DNA from: Flavobacterium sharifuzzamanii
GTDB lineage: Bacteria > Bacteroidota > Bacteroidia > Flavobacteriales > Flavobacteriaceae
Reading direction: 5' to 3'
NCBI RefSeq assembly: GCF_003254585.1
Contig: NZ_QJGZ01000037.1
Span: 124,001-188,000, forward strand
Length of the DNA: 64,000 nt
Shown here: in pieces, positions 36,547 to 45,488 of the stretch
How the letters are laid out: every line of letters begins with the position of its first letter
Position numbering within the stretch: position 1 is the stretch's first letter
Made by a program: the position numbers and the translations under genes
Notes under the pieces: model-generated
The model's database searches: none
What the model saw: the letters and a program-made list of their open reading frames with translations, nothing else
What the model was told of the DNA's origin: nothing

Positions 36547-37179
36547 ATGAGAAATTTCATTAAAAAAATATTGTTGTATTTTTTAAACACTGTAGAGAAT
36601 AAAGAAAATGTTGTGCTCTCAGGTTTTTCTCGCGGAATCCAAAACGTGACATTTAAAGGAAAAAATGCAGTTCCCGATCGATGCAATTTCTCCGGAAGTA
36701 TTGAAATAGGTTATGGAACTACATTGGGATATAATAATTTTTTCGGAGGAGATATTACAATAGGCAAGTATTGTCAGATTGGGGCAGATGTAGCAATTCA
36801 TAGTTCAAATCATCCAATTCATTATTTGTCGACTTATATTAATAAAAACTTATTTGATGGGGAACTAAACTCTTTAAAAGAGAATAAAAAAGTTGTTATT
36901 GGCAATGATGTCTGGATTGGGCACAATGTTATAATAGTAGGAAACGTTACTATTGGAAATGGAGCTATTTTAGCAGCTGGTTCTGTAATCACAAAAGATG
37001 TATTACCTTATTCAATTGTTGGAGGTGTGCCAGCAAAAATAATTAAAAAGAGATTTTCTGAGAATGTTATCCAAGAAATTGAAGAATTACAATGGTGGAA
37101 TTATTCAGAATCTGAAATAAAAAAAATAAAACCTTTGTTTTTTAAAGATTTTGAAAATAAAAATAGCATATATGAATAA
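36547..37179 (+). CDS. CatB-like hexapeptide acetyltransferase
   Basis: The 210-residue protein is a left-handed beta-helix enzyme of the xenobiotic/CatB-like group. GDITIGKYCQIGADVAIHSS at about 69-88 holds the histidine region, VVIGNDVWIGHNVIIVGNVT follows, then SIVGGVPAKIIKKRF and the C-terminal WWNYSESEIKKIKPLF block, which is characteristic of CatB-related proteins. Its stop overlaps the neuA start by 8 bases, so O-acetylation of the sialic-acid-type sugar or its chain is plausible (inference). Antibiotic acetylation is unlikely in this setting. Confidence 0.82.
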   Translation: MRNFIKKILLYFLNTVENKENVVLSGFSRGIQNVTFKGKNAVPDRCNFSGSIEIGYGTTLGYNNFFGGDITIGKYCQIGADVAIHSSNHPIHYLSTYINKNLFDGELNSLKENKKVVIGNDVWIGHNVIIVGNVTIGNGAILAAGSVITKDVLPYSIVGGVPAKIIKKRFSENVIQEIEELQWWNYSESEIKKIKPLFFKDFENKNSIYE

Positions 37180-37837
37180 GACAATTGCTATAATTCCTGC
37201 ACGAGGAGGTTCTAAAAGAATACCACAAAAAAACATTAAACTTTTAGGTGATCTGCCGCTTATTGTTCATTCCATTATTTATGCAAAAGAAAACAAAGCA
37301 ATAATTGATGAGGTTTATGTTTCTACAGATGATCCTGAAATCAAAAAAGTAGCTCTGCAATTTGGGGTAAAAGTAATCGATCGTCCAGAATCAATTTCAG
37401 GAGATTTGGAACCAACCGCTTCTGCTTTAAAACATGTTTTAGAAAATATAGATTCTAAAGAAATTGAAAATGTAGTTTTATTGCAGCCAACAAATCCATT
37501 GCGTCCAGACAATCTACTTCGAGAAGCTTTTGAAAAATTCCAGATGGAAAACAGAGACAGTTTATTTACAGTTTCAAGAAATCATCAAAAATTTGGAAAA
37601 ATTAGTGATAACAAATTTATTCCGTTCAATTATACTTTCGGGCAAAGAAGCCAAGATCTAGAACCGCTTTATTTTGAAAATGGGTTACTTTACATTACAA
37701 AAAAAGCTTTAATACTGAATGATATAATTATTTCAGAAAATGCATTACCATTCGAAGTAAATCATATTTTTGCACAAGTTGATATCGATACGCAAGATGA
37801 TTTAGATTATGCGAAATACCTATGTCAAAAGAAATAA
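37172..37837 (+). CDS. neuA: CMP-sialic-acid-type cytidylyltransferase NeuA
   Basis: The protein has 221 residues from ATG 37172. This start gives the family N-terminus NKTIAIIPARGGSKRIPQKN; the longer frame from 37151 adds seven residues lying inside the preceding gene. Later blocks include VYVSTDDPEIKKVA, DRPESISGDLEPTASALKHV, VVLLQPTNPLRP and VDIDTQDDLDYAKYL, where the last acids bind metal. It activates a nonulosonic acid with CTP. neuB follows after 22 bases and neuC overlaps neuB, forming a compact sialic-acid pathway set. Confidence 0.92.
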   Translation: MNKTIAIIPARGGSKRIPQKNIKLLGDLPLIVHSIIYAKENKAIIDEVYVSTDDPEIKKVALQFGVKVIDRPESISGDLEPTASALKHVLENIDSKEIENVVLLQPTNPLRPDNLLREAFEKFQMENRDSLFTVSRNHQKFGKISDNKFIPFNYTFGQRSQDLEPLYFENGLLYITKKALILNDIIISENALPFEVNHIFAQVDIDTQDDLDYAKYLCQKK

Positions 37838-37859
37838 AAATCCCAAATCTTAGAAATTA

Positions 37860-38900
37860 ATGAATCCATTTATAGAAATCGCAGGTCGTAAAATTGGACC
37901 TGATTTTCCTCCTTTAGTTATAGCCGAAATTGGTATTAATCACGAAGGTTCTTTGCAAGTAGCCAAAGAAATGGTCGATGCTGCTCACAGAGCAGGTGTT
38001 GAGGTGGTAAAACATCAAACTCATATTGTTGAAGATGAAATGTCAGGAGCTGCTAAAAAAGTAATTCCAGGAAATGCAGATGTTTCAATCTATGAAATAA
38101 TGGAAAGATGCTCTTTAAATGAAGATGAAGAATTGGAATTAAAGAATTATGTAGAGAGCAAAGGAATGATTTTTATTTCTACTCCATTCTCAAGAGCAGC
38201 AGCCGAGAGACTAAAGAAGTTTGATATTCCAGCTTATAAAATTGGTTCAGGAGAGTGTAATAACTATCCTTTATTAGAGCATATTGCATCTTTTGGAAAG
38301 CCTGTAATTCTTAGCACTGGGATGAATACAATTGAAAGTATTCAAAAAGCAGTTGCTATTTTCGACAAATATAATGTCCCTGTCGCTTTATTACACACAA
38401 CTAATCTTTATCCTACTCCAATTCACTTAGTACGTTTTGGAGCAATGGTAGAATTGCACGAAGCTTTTCCTGATAAAGTCTTTGGTTTAAGTGACCATAC
38501 CTTAAATAATAATGCTTGTTTAGGAGCAGTTGCTCTTGGTGCAAGTATTTTAGAGAGACATTTTACGGATCATATGCAGAGACAAGGGCCAGATATTATA
38601 TGTAGTATGGATGAACATGCATGTGCTGAGCTTATTACTTCAAGTGCTGAAATTGCTTTAATGAGAGGCGGAACCAAAAAACCAGCTCTTGAAGAACAAG
38701 TTACCATTGATTTTGCTTTTGCTACAGTTTGTGCTATTAGATCTATTAAAAAAGGAGAAGCTCTATCTAAAGAAAATATTTGGGTAAAGAGACCAGGTAC
38801 AGGCAAAATTTTAGCAGAACATTTTAATGGCATTATTGGAAAAATTGCAGTAAGAGATATTGAAAATGATGAACAATTAGATTTTATTGATTTTGAGTAA
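37860..38900 (+). CDS. neuB: N-acetylneuraminate-type synthase NeuB
   Basis: The 346-residue protein has a PEP-dependent TIM-barrel synthase domain with [73 protein letters not shown] and [18 protein letters not shown]-terminal antifreeze-like SAF domain runs from about residue 285, including [20 protein letters not shown]. From memory, the HQTH and HTTNLYPTP blocks look closer to Campylobacter jejuni NeuB1 (Neu5Ac) than to pseudaminic acid synthases; an alignment is needed. It condenses PEP with an N-acetylated hexosamine. The neuC start overlaps by 8-14 bases. Confidence 0.93.
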   Translation: MNPFIEIAGRKIGPDFPPLVIAEIGINHEGSLQVAKEMVDAAHRAGVEVVKHQTHIVEDEMSGAAKKVIPGNADVSIYEIMERCSLNEDEELELKNYVESKGMIFISTPFSRAAAERLKKFDIPAYKIGSGECNNYPLLEHIASFGKPVILSTGMNTIESIQKAVAIFDKYNVPVALLHTTNLYPTPIHLVRFGAMVELHEAFPDKVFGLSDHTLNNNACLGAVALGASILERHFTDHMQRQGPDIICSMDEHACAELITSSAEIALMRGGTKKPALEEQVTIDFAFATVCAIRSIKKGEALSKENIWVKRPGTGKILAEHFNGIIGKIAVRDIENDEQLDFIDFE

Positions 38901-40026
38901 TTCTCTTAAAAAAATACTTTTCTTAACAGGTACCCGCGCTGATTTTGGTAAAATAAAATCATTAATTCAGACACTTGAAAAAGAACAAGAATTTGAGGTT
39001 TTTGTTTTCGTAACCGGAATGCATCTTCAAGAAGTATATGGTTATACATTGATAGAAATTGAGCGTTGCAATTTTAAAAATGTGTTTACATTTGAAAATC
39101 ATACGCACGAAACTACAATGGATTTGACATTAGCAAAAACCATTGAGGGACTTTCTAATTATTGTAAAGAAATAACGCCGGATATGATTGTTGTACATGG
39201 TGACCGTGTTGAAACGTTGGCAGGTGCTATTGTAGGATCGTTAAATAATATTTTGGTAGCTCATATTGAGGGAGGAGAAATTTCGGGAACAGTAGATGAG
39301 CTTATTCGCCATAGCGTAAGTAAGTTAAGTCACATCCATTTTGTTTCTAATAAAGAAGCGGCAAAAAGATTGCTTCAAATGGGAGAGGTAAAAGAATCTA
39401 TATTTACAATAGGTTCTCCAGATATAGATATTATGTTTTCGGAAAATCTGCCTTCTTTAGAAATAGCACAAAATTACTACGGAATTTCATTTGTTGAATA
39501 TGCAATTGTGATGTTTCATCCTGTAACTACAGAATTTGCTTCGATGAAAAAATATGCAGCCAATTTTGTTGATAGTTTATTGAACGATAGTCACAATTAT
39601 ATTGTCATTTATCCCAATAATGATTTAGGAAGTCAATATATCCTCGATGAATTTAAAAGATTGGAAGAGAATAAAAGATTTAGGATTTTTCCTTCGCTTC
39701 GATTTGAATATTTTTTAACATTATTAAAAAACAGTCAGTTTATTATTGGCAACAGCAGTGCTGGAATAAGAGAAGCTCCATATTACGGAATTCCAATTAT
39801 AAATATTGGAACACGTCAACAAAATAGAGCAGTTCACGCTGATATTATAAATGTTGATTATTCGAAAGAAAATATAGTTGACGCACTTTCGAAAATAGAT
39901 TCTCATAAAATTGACATTTCAGATAATGATTTTGGTACAGGAAATAGTAGCGAATTATTTTTGCAATCATTAAAGAAAAACGATATTTGGCATCTTAACC
40001 ATCAAAAACAATTTAGAGATATATAA
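38887..40026 (+). CDS. neuC: UDP-GlcNAc 2-epimerase (hydrolysing) NeuC
   Basis: The 379-residue GT-B-like epimerase shows [93 protein letters not shown] and [17 protein letters not shown]. It should release ManNAc, or a related 2-epimerised sugar, from a UDP-sugar to feed NeuB. No ATG is available at the N-terminus: translation starts at TTG 38887 or TTG 38893, both overlapping the end of neuB. The UDP-diacetamido-trideoxyhexose variant used in legionaminic acid synthesis cannot be excluded. Confidence 0.91.
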   Translation: MILSNSLKKILFLTGTRADFGKIKSLIQTLEKEQEFEVFVFVTGMHLQEVYGYTLIEIERCNFKNVFTFENHTHETTMDLTLAKTIEGLSNYCKEITPDMIVVHGDRVETLAGAIVGSLNNILVAHIEGGEISGTVDELIRHSVSKLSHIHFVSNKEAAKRLLQMGEVKESIFTIGSPDIDIMFSENLPSLEIAQNYYGISFVEYAIVMFHPVTTEFASMKKYAANFVDSLLNDSHNYIVIYPNNDLGSQYILDEFKRLEENKRFRIFPSLRFEYFLTLLKNSQFIIGNSSAGIREAPYYGIPIINIGTRQQNRAVHADIINVDYSKENIVDALSKIDSHKIDISDNDFGTGNSSELFLQSLKKNDIWHLNHQKQFRDI

Positions 40027-40061
40027 ATATCTGATTTTATCAATAGCACTTTAAAATATTT

Positions 40062-41495
40062 ATGTTTTTTAATTCCATAGCATTTGCTATTTTTCTGCCA
40101 ATCGTTTTCTTTTTGTATTGGTTTGTTTTCAACAAAAATAAAAGCACACAAAATGCATTATTAATTGTTGCGAGTTATTATTTCTACTCTTGTTGGGATT
40201 GGAGATTTTTGTTTTTATTAGTCTTTTCAACTTTTTTAGATTATTACACAGGAATTCAAATTGAAAAAGGGAAATCTCAGAAAAGCCGAAAATTTTGGTT
40301 CTGGCTCAGTATTACAGTTAATCTGGGTTTTTTAGGGGTATTTAAATATTATAATTTCTTTGCTTCTTCTTTTGCCGAATTATTGACTTCGGCTGGATTT
40401 AAGGCAAGTCCTCTTTTATTAAATGTTATTCTTCCTGTCGGGATTTCATTTTATACTTTCCATGGACTTTCATATGTCATTGACATTTATTTTAAAAGAA
40501 TAAAGGCAGAATATAATTTTGTGGATTATTCTTTATTTGTAAGCTATTTTCCACTTCTTGTTGCTGGGCCTATAGAAAGAGCAACGCATTTATTGCCTCA
40601 GGTTAAAGTAAAAAGAGAATTCGATTTTCAGACAGCTAAAGAAGGTGTTTATCAGATCATTTGGGGATTAGTCAAAAAAGTAATTATCGCTGATACATGT
40701 GCACCTTATGCCAATGCTATTTTTGATAATTATACTTCTATGAATTCTTTCTCACTTATCTTAGGAGCAATTTACTTCGCTTTTCAGATTTATGGAGATT
40801 TCTCAGGATATTCAGATATTGCTTTAGGAGTTTCAAAATTATTCGGTTTAGATTTGTTGCGAAATTTTAATTATCCCTATTTTTCGAGAGATATTGCCGA
40901 GTTTTGGCGCCGTTGGCATATTTCGCTTTCGTCATGGTTTCGAGACTACTTATATATACCATTGGGAGGAAGCAAAGGTGGGCTTTGGATGAAAATTAGA
41001 AACACCTTTATAATCTTTGTAGTCAGTGGTTTTTGGCACGGAGCTAATTGGACTTACATTGCTTGGGGATTTATAAATGCAGTCTACTTTCTACCTTTAC
41101 TTTTATCAAATAGCAATCGAAACAATATGGACACGATCCAATTGAAATTCAATTTTGATTCGATAAAAGTATTTGCCAGTATATTATACACCTTCGTATT
41201 AACTTGTATTGCTTGGGTCTTTTTTAGAGCAAGAACAATTACTGATGCGGTTTCATATTTGAAACGCATCCTAACAAGTAAAGATTTCGGTTTTCAGTAT
41301 CTCGACAATGAACGATATAGCTATGAATTATTACTTATGATTGGAATATTTGTTTTGATAGAATGGAATAATCGCACTAAAGTAGAACCGCTTTCAGGAA
41401 AAATGAGCATGTTAAAAACAGCTTTAGCAATTTTAGCAATTATGGCTTTTGGAACTTTTTCAGATTATAAAGAATTTATATACTTTCAATTCTAA
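40062..41495 (+). CDS. MBOAT-family O-acyltransferase (AlgI-like)
   Basis: The 477-residue membrane protein has about 10-12 segments. It shows typical AlgI/PatA-type text: YYFYSCWDWRFLFLLVFST, LPVGISFYTFHGLSYVID, YFPLLVAGPIERATHLLPQ, AEFWRRWHISLSSWFRDYLY and VSGFWHGANWTYIAWG. The histidine of the GFWHGANW block is the conserved catalytic one. MBOAT proteins bring acyl groups across the membrane for polysaccharide O-acylation together with an SGNH-type partner. That partner is encoded directly downstream with a one-base overlap. Following neuC, it may acylate the sialic-acid-containing glycan. Confidence 0.93.
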   Translation: MFFNSIAFAIFLPIVFFLYWFVFNKNKSTQNALLIVASYYFYSCWDWRFLFLLVFSTFLDYYTGIQIEKGKSQKSRKFWFWLSITVNLGFLGVFKYYNFFASSFAELLTSAGFKASPLLLNVILPVGISFYTFHGLSYVIDIYFKRIKAEYNFVDYSLFVSYFPLLVAGPIERATHLLPQVKVKREFDFQTAKEGVYQIIWGLVKKVIIADTCAPYANAIFDNYTSMNSFSLILGAIYFAFQIYGDFSGYSDIALGVSKLFGLDLLRNFNYPYFSRDIAEFWRRWHISLSSWFRDYLYIPLGGSKGGLWMKIRNTFIIFVVSGFWHGANWTYIAWGFINAVYFLPLLLSNSNRNNMDTIQLKFNFDSIKVFASILYTFVLTCIAWVFFRARTITDAVSYLKRILTSKDFGFQYLDNERYSYELLLMIGIFVLIEWNNRTKVEPLSGKMSMLKTALAILAIMAFGTFSDYKEFIYFQF

Positions 41496-42379
41496 TGAAG
41501 AGATTTTTAATTTATACAGCGAAGATTGTTTTAATAACTGTGTTAATAGCATTTCTTTTGGACGGTATCTATACTTATGCCTTTATGCAATCTAACGAAA
41601 GAGGAAAAATCGAACAGGTTTTTAATTCGAAAGCTAAAAAATATGATGTTGTTATTTTAGGATCTTCAAGAGCAAATAACCATTTTGTAGCTCAAATGTT
41701 TGAAGATAAAGGATTAAAAACATTTAATTATGGAATGAGTGGGGGGCACTTGTTTGAAGCCTCTCTAATGTTAAAATTAATGATTGAAAGAAAATATGAA
41801 ATAAAAAATGTTATCCTCGAGGCTGACTTAAATCTTTCTAACGATCATCAAGCGGAAGGAATTTCTGCAAGATTCTTGCCATACATTCATAACTCAGAAA
41901 TTATAAAAGATCATTTCTCTAATGAATCAGACTTTAATGAGCTGTATTATGTTCCTTTTTATAGATATATAAAATATGACAGTAAGATTGGATTTAGGGA
42001 ATTTTTTTTCATTTCTGTTGGCAAAAAAACAAATGCACAAGATAATTTAGGATATTATCCTCTTCAAAAACATAAAAATGGCAATATGAAAAATAATATT
42101 GTCAATTTGACCCCACTAAATCGTAACAAATATTACGAAGAAATTAAAAATATTTGTAAAGAACATCATATAAATTTTATTCCAGTAATGACTCCGATTT
42201 GTGAAAATACTGTTGGAATGAATTATTTTGATAAGGTTAAAAAAATATATCCAGAGATTCATAACTATGAAAATGTAGTTGTTGAAGATAAATACTTTTC
42301 GTCTTGTGGCCATATGAGTGATGCTGGAGCCAAGATTTTTACAGCAAGGATATTAAGAGATTTTTTTACCAAAAAATAG
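41495..42379 (+). CDS. SGNH-type periplasmic acyltransferase partner of MBOAT
   Basis: The 294-residue protein has one N-terminal membrane segment (about 8-30) and an extracytoplasmic domain beginning DVVILGSSRANNHFVAQMF, where GSS at 56-58 is the nucleophile position of the SGNH fold. SCGHMSDAGAKIF near 270-282 provides the late histidine, as in AlgJ/AlgX- or DltD-like proteins. It probably transfers the acyl group supplied by the MBOAT protein to the polymer in the periplasm. Direct overlap with the MBOAT gene supports the pairing. Confidence 0.75.
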   Translation: MKRFLIYTAKIVLITVLIAFLLDGIYTYAFMQSNERGKIEQVFNSKAKKYDVVILGSSRANNHFVAQMFEDKGLKTFNYGMSGGHLFEASLMLKLMIERKYEIKNVILEADLNLSNDHQAEGISARFLPYIHNSEIIKDHFSNESDFNELYYVPFYRYIKYDSKIGFREFFFISVGKKTNAQDNLGYYPLQKHKNGNMKNNIVNLTPLNRNKYYEEIKNICKEHHINFIPVMTPICENTVGMNYFDKVKKIYPEIHNYENVVVEDKYFSSCGHMSDAGAKIFTARILRDFFTKK

Positions 42380-42380
42380 A

Positions 42381-43781
42381 ATGAAAAAAGATAAGGTTTT
42401 ATTATTGTTTCCAGATGGTGTTGGTATAAGGAATTATCTTTATTCAAATGTATTTAAAGATTTTAATGCAGATTTAATTCTCTTTCATAATTTCGATTCA
42501 GAAACTATAAAAGCAATTGAAGAGAATACTTTAATCAATGAAGATATTGTAATTCCTTATTATAAAGAATCTGTCAAAGAAAAATTTCTTCGAGAATTGA
42601 TATGTCTTTCAAGGTTATATTATAATGACTCTAAGGTTAATAATCAAACATTATTGACCAATTGGAATTGGAAGCAAAAATCATTTTCTAAAAAGATTTT
42701 TTACAAATTAATTCAGATTTTAGCACCATACTGTAAAAATTACTCTAGAATTTTAAAACTGGAGGAAAAATATCAAAAAGCCATTTGTCGGAATGCATTT
42801 TATAAAGAGGTTAAAGAAATTTTACAAGAAACCAAACCTTCAATTGTTTTTTGTTCTCATCAAAGAGCATTAAAGGCGGCTACAGTATTTAGTGCTGCAA
42901 CTGACTTAAATATTCCAACAGCAACAGTTATTTATTCTTGGGATAATTTGCCTAAGGCACGTATGGCATTACGAGCAGATCACTATATGGTTTGGTCAAA
43001 TTATATGAAAAAAGAACTGACTTTGTATTATCCCGAAATAAAACCAGAGCAGATTCATGTAACTGGAACTCCTCAGTTTGAATTTTATAATGATTCGGAG
43101 AATATAATTGATAAAAAAGGTTTTTATGAAAAGTACAATCTAGACCCCAATAAAAAAATTATATGTTTCTCAGGCGATGATACAAAAACATCTCCAGATG
43201 ATCCATCTTATTTAAATGATATTGCAGAAGAAATTACCAAAGCTAATCTGCAAAACGAATATCAGATATTATTAAGAAGATGTCCAGTAGATTTGTCAGG
43301 TAGATTCGATAAGGTATTAGATCGGTATAAAGATTTAATTAAGGAAGCTTCTCCTTTATGGTACTTCACTCCATCAAAAGAATGGAATCTTGTTTATCCA
43401 TCGATTGATGATGTCAAATTATTAGTTAGTACTGCATTTTACTCAGATATTGTTGTAAATGTAGGTTCGACAATGGGGTTTGATTTTGCTATGTTTAATA
43501 AACCTTGTGTGTTTATTAATTATGATCAGGAAAATAAAACCGTAAATGATTGGTCTGTAAAGACAATTTATAATTATCAACATTTCAAAAGTATGCCAGA
43601 TTCTGACGCAGTTATTTGGTTAAACAGTAAAGAGGAAATAGTAGATAAGCTTACATTTTCCAAAAAATGCACTGAAAGTATGCTAAGATGGAAAGATATT
43701 GTTTTAGAAGATTATAATAATTCTTCTGATAAAATACAAAAGATAATTAAAACAAGTTCAAAATGCACATCTGTTTCTTAA
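42381..43781 (+). CDS. Predicted GT-B-like protein of unknown specificity
   Basis: The 466-residue protein is soluble-looking and has no familiar GT1/GT4 signature, but its layout suggests a GT-B fold. An N-terminal half ends with SIVFCSHQRALKAATVF and ATVIYSWDNLPKARMALRAD. A second half has VTGTPQFEFYND, KIICFSGDDTKTSPDDPSY, ILLRRCPVDLSGRFD and DIVVNVGSTMGFDFAMFNKP. The last block ('V-N-x-x-S-T-x-x-x-D-x-A') and the 'R-x-P' strand resemble the donor site of CDP-glycerol phosphotransferase- and monogalactosyldiacylglycerol-synthase-like proteins. It overlaps the next GT4 gene by 19 bases. I do not assign a substrate. Confidence 0.6.
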   Translation: MKKDKVLLLFPDGVGIRNYLYSNVFKDFNADLILFHNFDSETIKAIEENTLINEDIVIPYYKESVKEKFLRELICLSRLYYNDSKVNNQTLLTNWNWKQKSFSKKIFYKLIQILAPYCKNYSRILKLEEKYQKAICRNAFYKEVKEILQETKPSIVFCSHQRALKAATVFSAATDLNIPTATVIYSWDNLPKARMALRADHYMVWSNYMKKELTLYYPEIKPEQIHVTGTPQFEFYNDSENIIDKKGFYEKYNLDPNKKIICFSGDDTKTSPDDPSYLNDIAEEITKANLQNEYQILLRRCPVDLSGRFDKVLDRYKDLIKEASPLWYFTPSKEWNLVYPSIDDVKLLVSTAFYSDIVVNVGSTMGFDFAMFNKPCVFINYDQENKTVNDWSVKTIYNYQHFKSMPDSDAVIWLNSKEEIVDKLTFSKKCTESMLRWKDIVLEDYNNSSDKIQKIIKTSSKCTSVS

Positions 43782-44920
43782 CAAATGAATATCCAAAAGA
43801 AGGGTTCCCACATGGAGGAATTGGAAGTTTTGTTAAGACTTTGGCTATTGCATTAGTAAAAAAAGGAATTAAAGTTTCTGTTGTAGGAACTAATTATACG
43901 TTAAAAAGCGAAACTGAAAATATTGATGGGGTAAACGTATATCGATTAAAACCAAATAAAATAAAGGGATTATCTTGGTATTTCAATTCTAAAGCAATCA
44001 ATTCAAAACTCCGAGAAATTCATAATGAGAATCCTATTCATATTATTGAATCTTCCGAACTTGGACTCGCATTCATTTCCAAAATAAAATCTGTAAAATA
44101 TATTATTAGACTTCACGGCGGACATCATTTTTTTGCCGAAAGTGAAAAAAGAAAGATTAATAAATGGAAAGGCTTTCAGGAAAAAAGATCATTTAAGAAA
44201 AGCGATGGCTTTATAGCTGTTTCTCAATATGTAAAAAAACATACAGAGAAGTATTTAAGCTTTAATAAGAAGTCTATATCTTACATAAGCAATCCTATTG
44301 ATACAGACTTTTTTAAACCAATCGAAAGTAAACATGAAAGAGAGAACAAAATTGTTTTTGCTGGCACAGTTTGCGAAAAAAAAGGAATACGTCAATTGAT
44401 TCAATCTTTTCCATATGTAAAAAAAGAGTTCCCAAATGTAACTCTTGAAATTTATGGTAGAGATTGGTTTTTCCCTGATGGGAGCTCTTATATTGAAATG
44501 CTTAAAAAAAATGAAATTCCGTATTTAGGCAAATTAGCGGAAGATATTCATTTTCATGGAGCTATTTCTTATGAGGATATACCGAAAGCATATTCTGAAG
44601 CTTCTGTTTGCATTTTTCCATCACATATGGAAACGCAAGGTTTGGTAGCTCCAGAAGCAATGGCTATGGAGAAAGCAGTTGTATTTACTAAATATGGTCC
44701 TGGACCTGAAGCAATCAAAGATTTTATTACGGGACTATTATGTGATCCATATAATCCTGAAGACATTGCTAAAAAAATTGTTTGGGTGCTTTCTAACAAA
44801 GAAGAAGCAAAAATAATAGGAGAAAAAGCGCGCGATTTTGTATGTGGAAAATATGAATTGAATGTAATTGTATGTCAAAATATTGATTTTTTTGAATCTT
44901 TGATAAATTTTTCGAATTAA
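43763..44920 (+). CDS. Glycosyltransferase family 4
   Basis: The 385-residue GT-B protein begins HICFLTNEYPKEGFPHGGIG (glycine-rich loop), followed by VIRLHGGH-like text YIIRLHGGHHFFAESEK and GFIAVSQYVKKHTEKYL. The donor site reads IVFAGTVCEKKGIRQLIQSF, and the E-x7-E region is PSHMETQGLVAPEAMAMEKA, then GPGPEAIKDFITGLL. It starts 19 bases inside the preceding gene. Block E, where it lies, ends with its own initiating transferase at 49111, so it probably contributes to that glycan. Confidence 0.87.
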   Translation: MHICFLTNEYPKEGFPHGGIGSFVKTLAIALVKKGIKVSVVGTNYTLKSETENIDGVNVYRLKPNKIKGLSWYFNSKAINSKLREIHNENPIHIIESSELGLAFISKIKSVKYIIRLHGGHHFFAESEKRKINKWKGFQEKRSFKKSDGFIAVSQYVKKHTEKYLSFNKKSISYISNPIDTDFFKPIESKHERENKIVFAGTVCEKKGIRQLIQSFPYVKKEFPNVTLEIYGRDWFFPDGSSYIEMLKKNEIPYLGKLAEDIHFHGAISYEDIPKAYSEASVCIFPSHMETQGLVAPEAMAMEKAVVFTKYGPGPEAIKDFITGLLCDPYNPEDIAKKIVWVLSNKEEAKIIGEKARDFVCGKYELNVIVCQNIDFFESLINFSN

Positions 44921-44933
44921 AGAAATTAAAGTT

Positions 44934-45488
44934 ATGAATGTATTCCAACTCATAAAATCTGATTACAGGAAGTATAAAAATTATGGAGGAAGTTTTTTTG
45001 GGATTGTATTTTTTACACAAGGTTTTTGGGCTGTTTTTCAATATAGAATTGCCCATTTTATTTTCGAAAAAATAAAGTGGCAACCATTTAGATTTTTATT
45101 CACTTTTATGGCGTTGATAGGTCAAAAAACTATTGAAATTATAACGGGAATCTCTATTCCAGCTTCTGCAAAAATTGGACATTCTTTTTATATTGGACAT
45201 TTTGGTGGAATAATTATTAACGCTTACGCAGTAATTGGGAATAATTGTAATATTTCACAAGGTGTTACAATAGGAGTTTCTGGACGAGGAACAAATAGAG
45301 GAGTGCCTGTAATTGGTAATGAAGTTTATATCGGTGCAAATGCTGTTGTTTCAGGGAAGATTGCGATAGGAAATAGGGTTGTAATAGGAGCGTGCTCACT
45401 TGTGAATACTCCCATAGAAGATAACTCAGTAGTGTTGGGTGTTCCAGCTATAGTCATATCTAAGAATGGTTCTAAAGGCTATATTTAA
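44934..45488 (+). CDS. Serine-acetyltransferase-like hexapeptide O-acetyltransferase
   Basis: The 184-residue protein has a helical N-terminal part (IKSDYRKYKNYGG to FTFMALIGQKTIEII) followed by a left-handed beta-helix: GISIPASAKIGHSFYIGHFG, VIGNNCNISQGVTIG, VYIGANAVVSGKIAIGNRV and SVVLGVPAIVIS. The arrangement is that of CysE-like enzymes shortened for exopolysaccharide loci (WcaB/Cap-type). It probably acetylates a sugar hydroxyl rather than serine. It abuts the next GT4 with a one-base overlap. Confidence 0.82.
   Translation: MNVFQLIKSDYRKYKNYGGSFFGIVFFTQGFWAVFQYRIAHFIFEKIKWQPFRFLFTFMALIGQKTIEIITGISIPASAKIGHSFYIGHFGGIIINAYAVIGNNCNISQGVTIGVSGRGTNRGVPVIGNEVYIGANAVVSGKIAIGNRVVIGACSLVNTPIEDNSVVLGVPAIVISKNGSKGYI

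Noticed and set aside
36547..37179. Chloramphenicol or streptogramin resistance acetyltransferase
   Set aside because: The CatB-like fold is shared, but overlap with neuA and the location in a glycan locus favour sugar acetylation.
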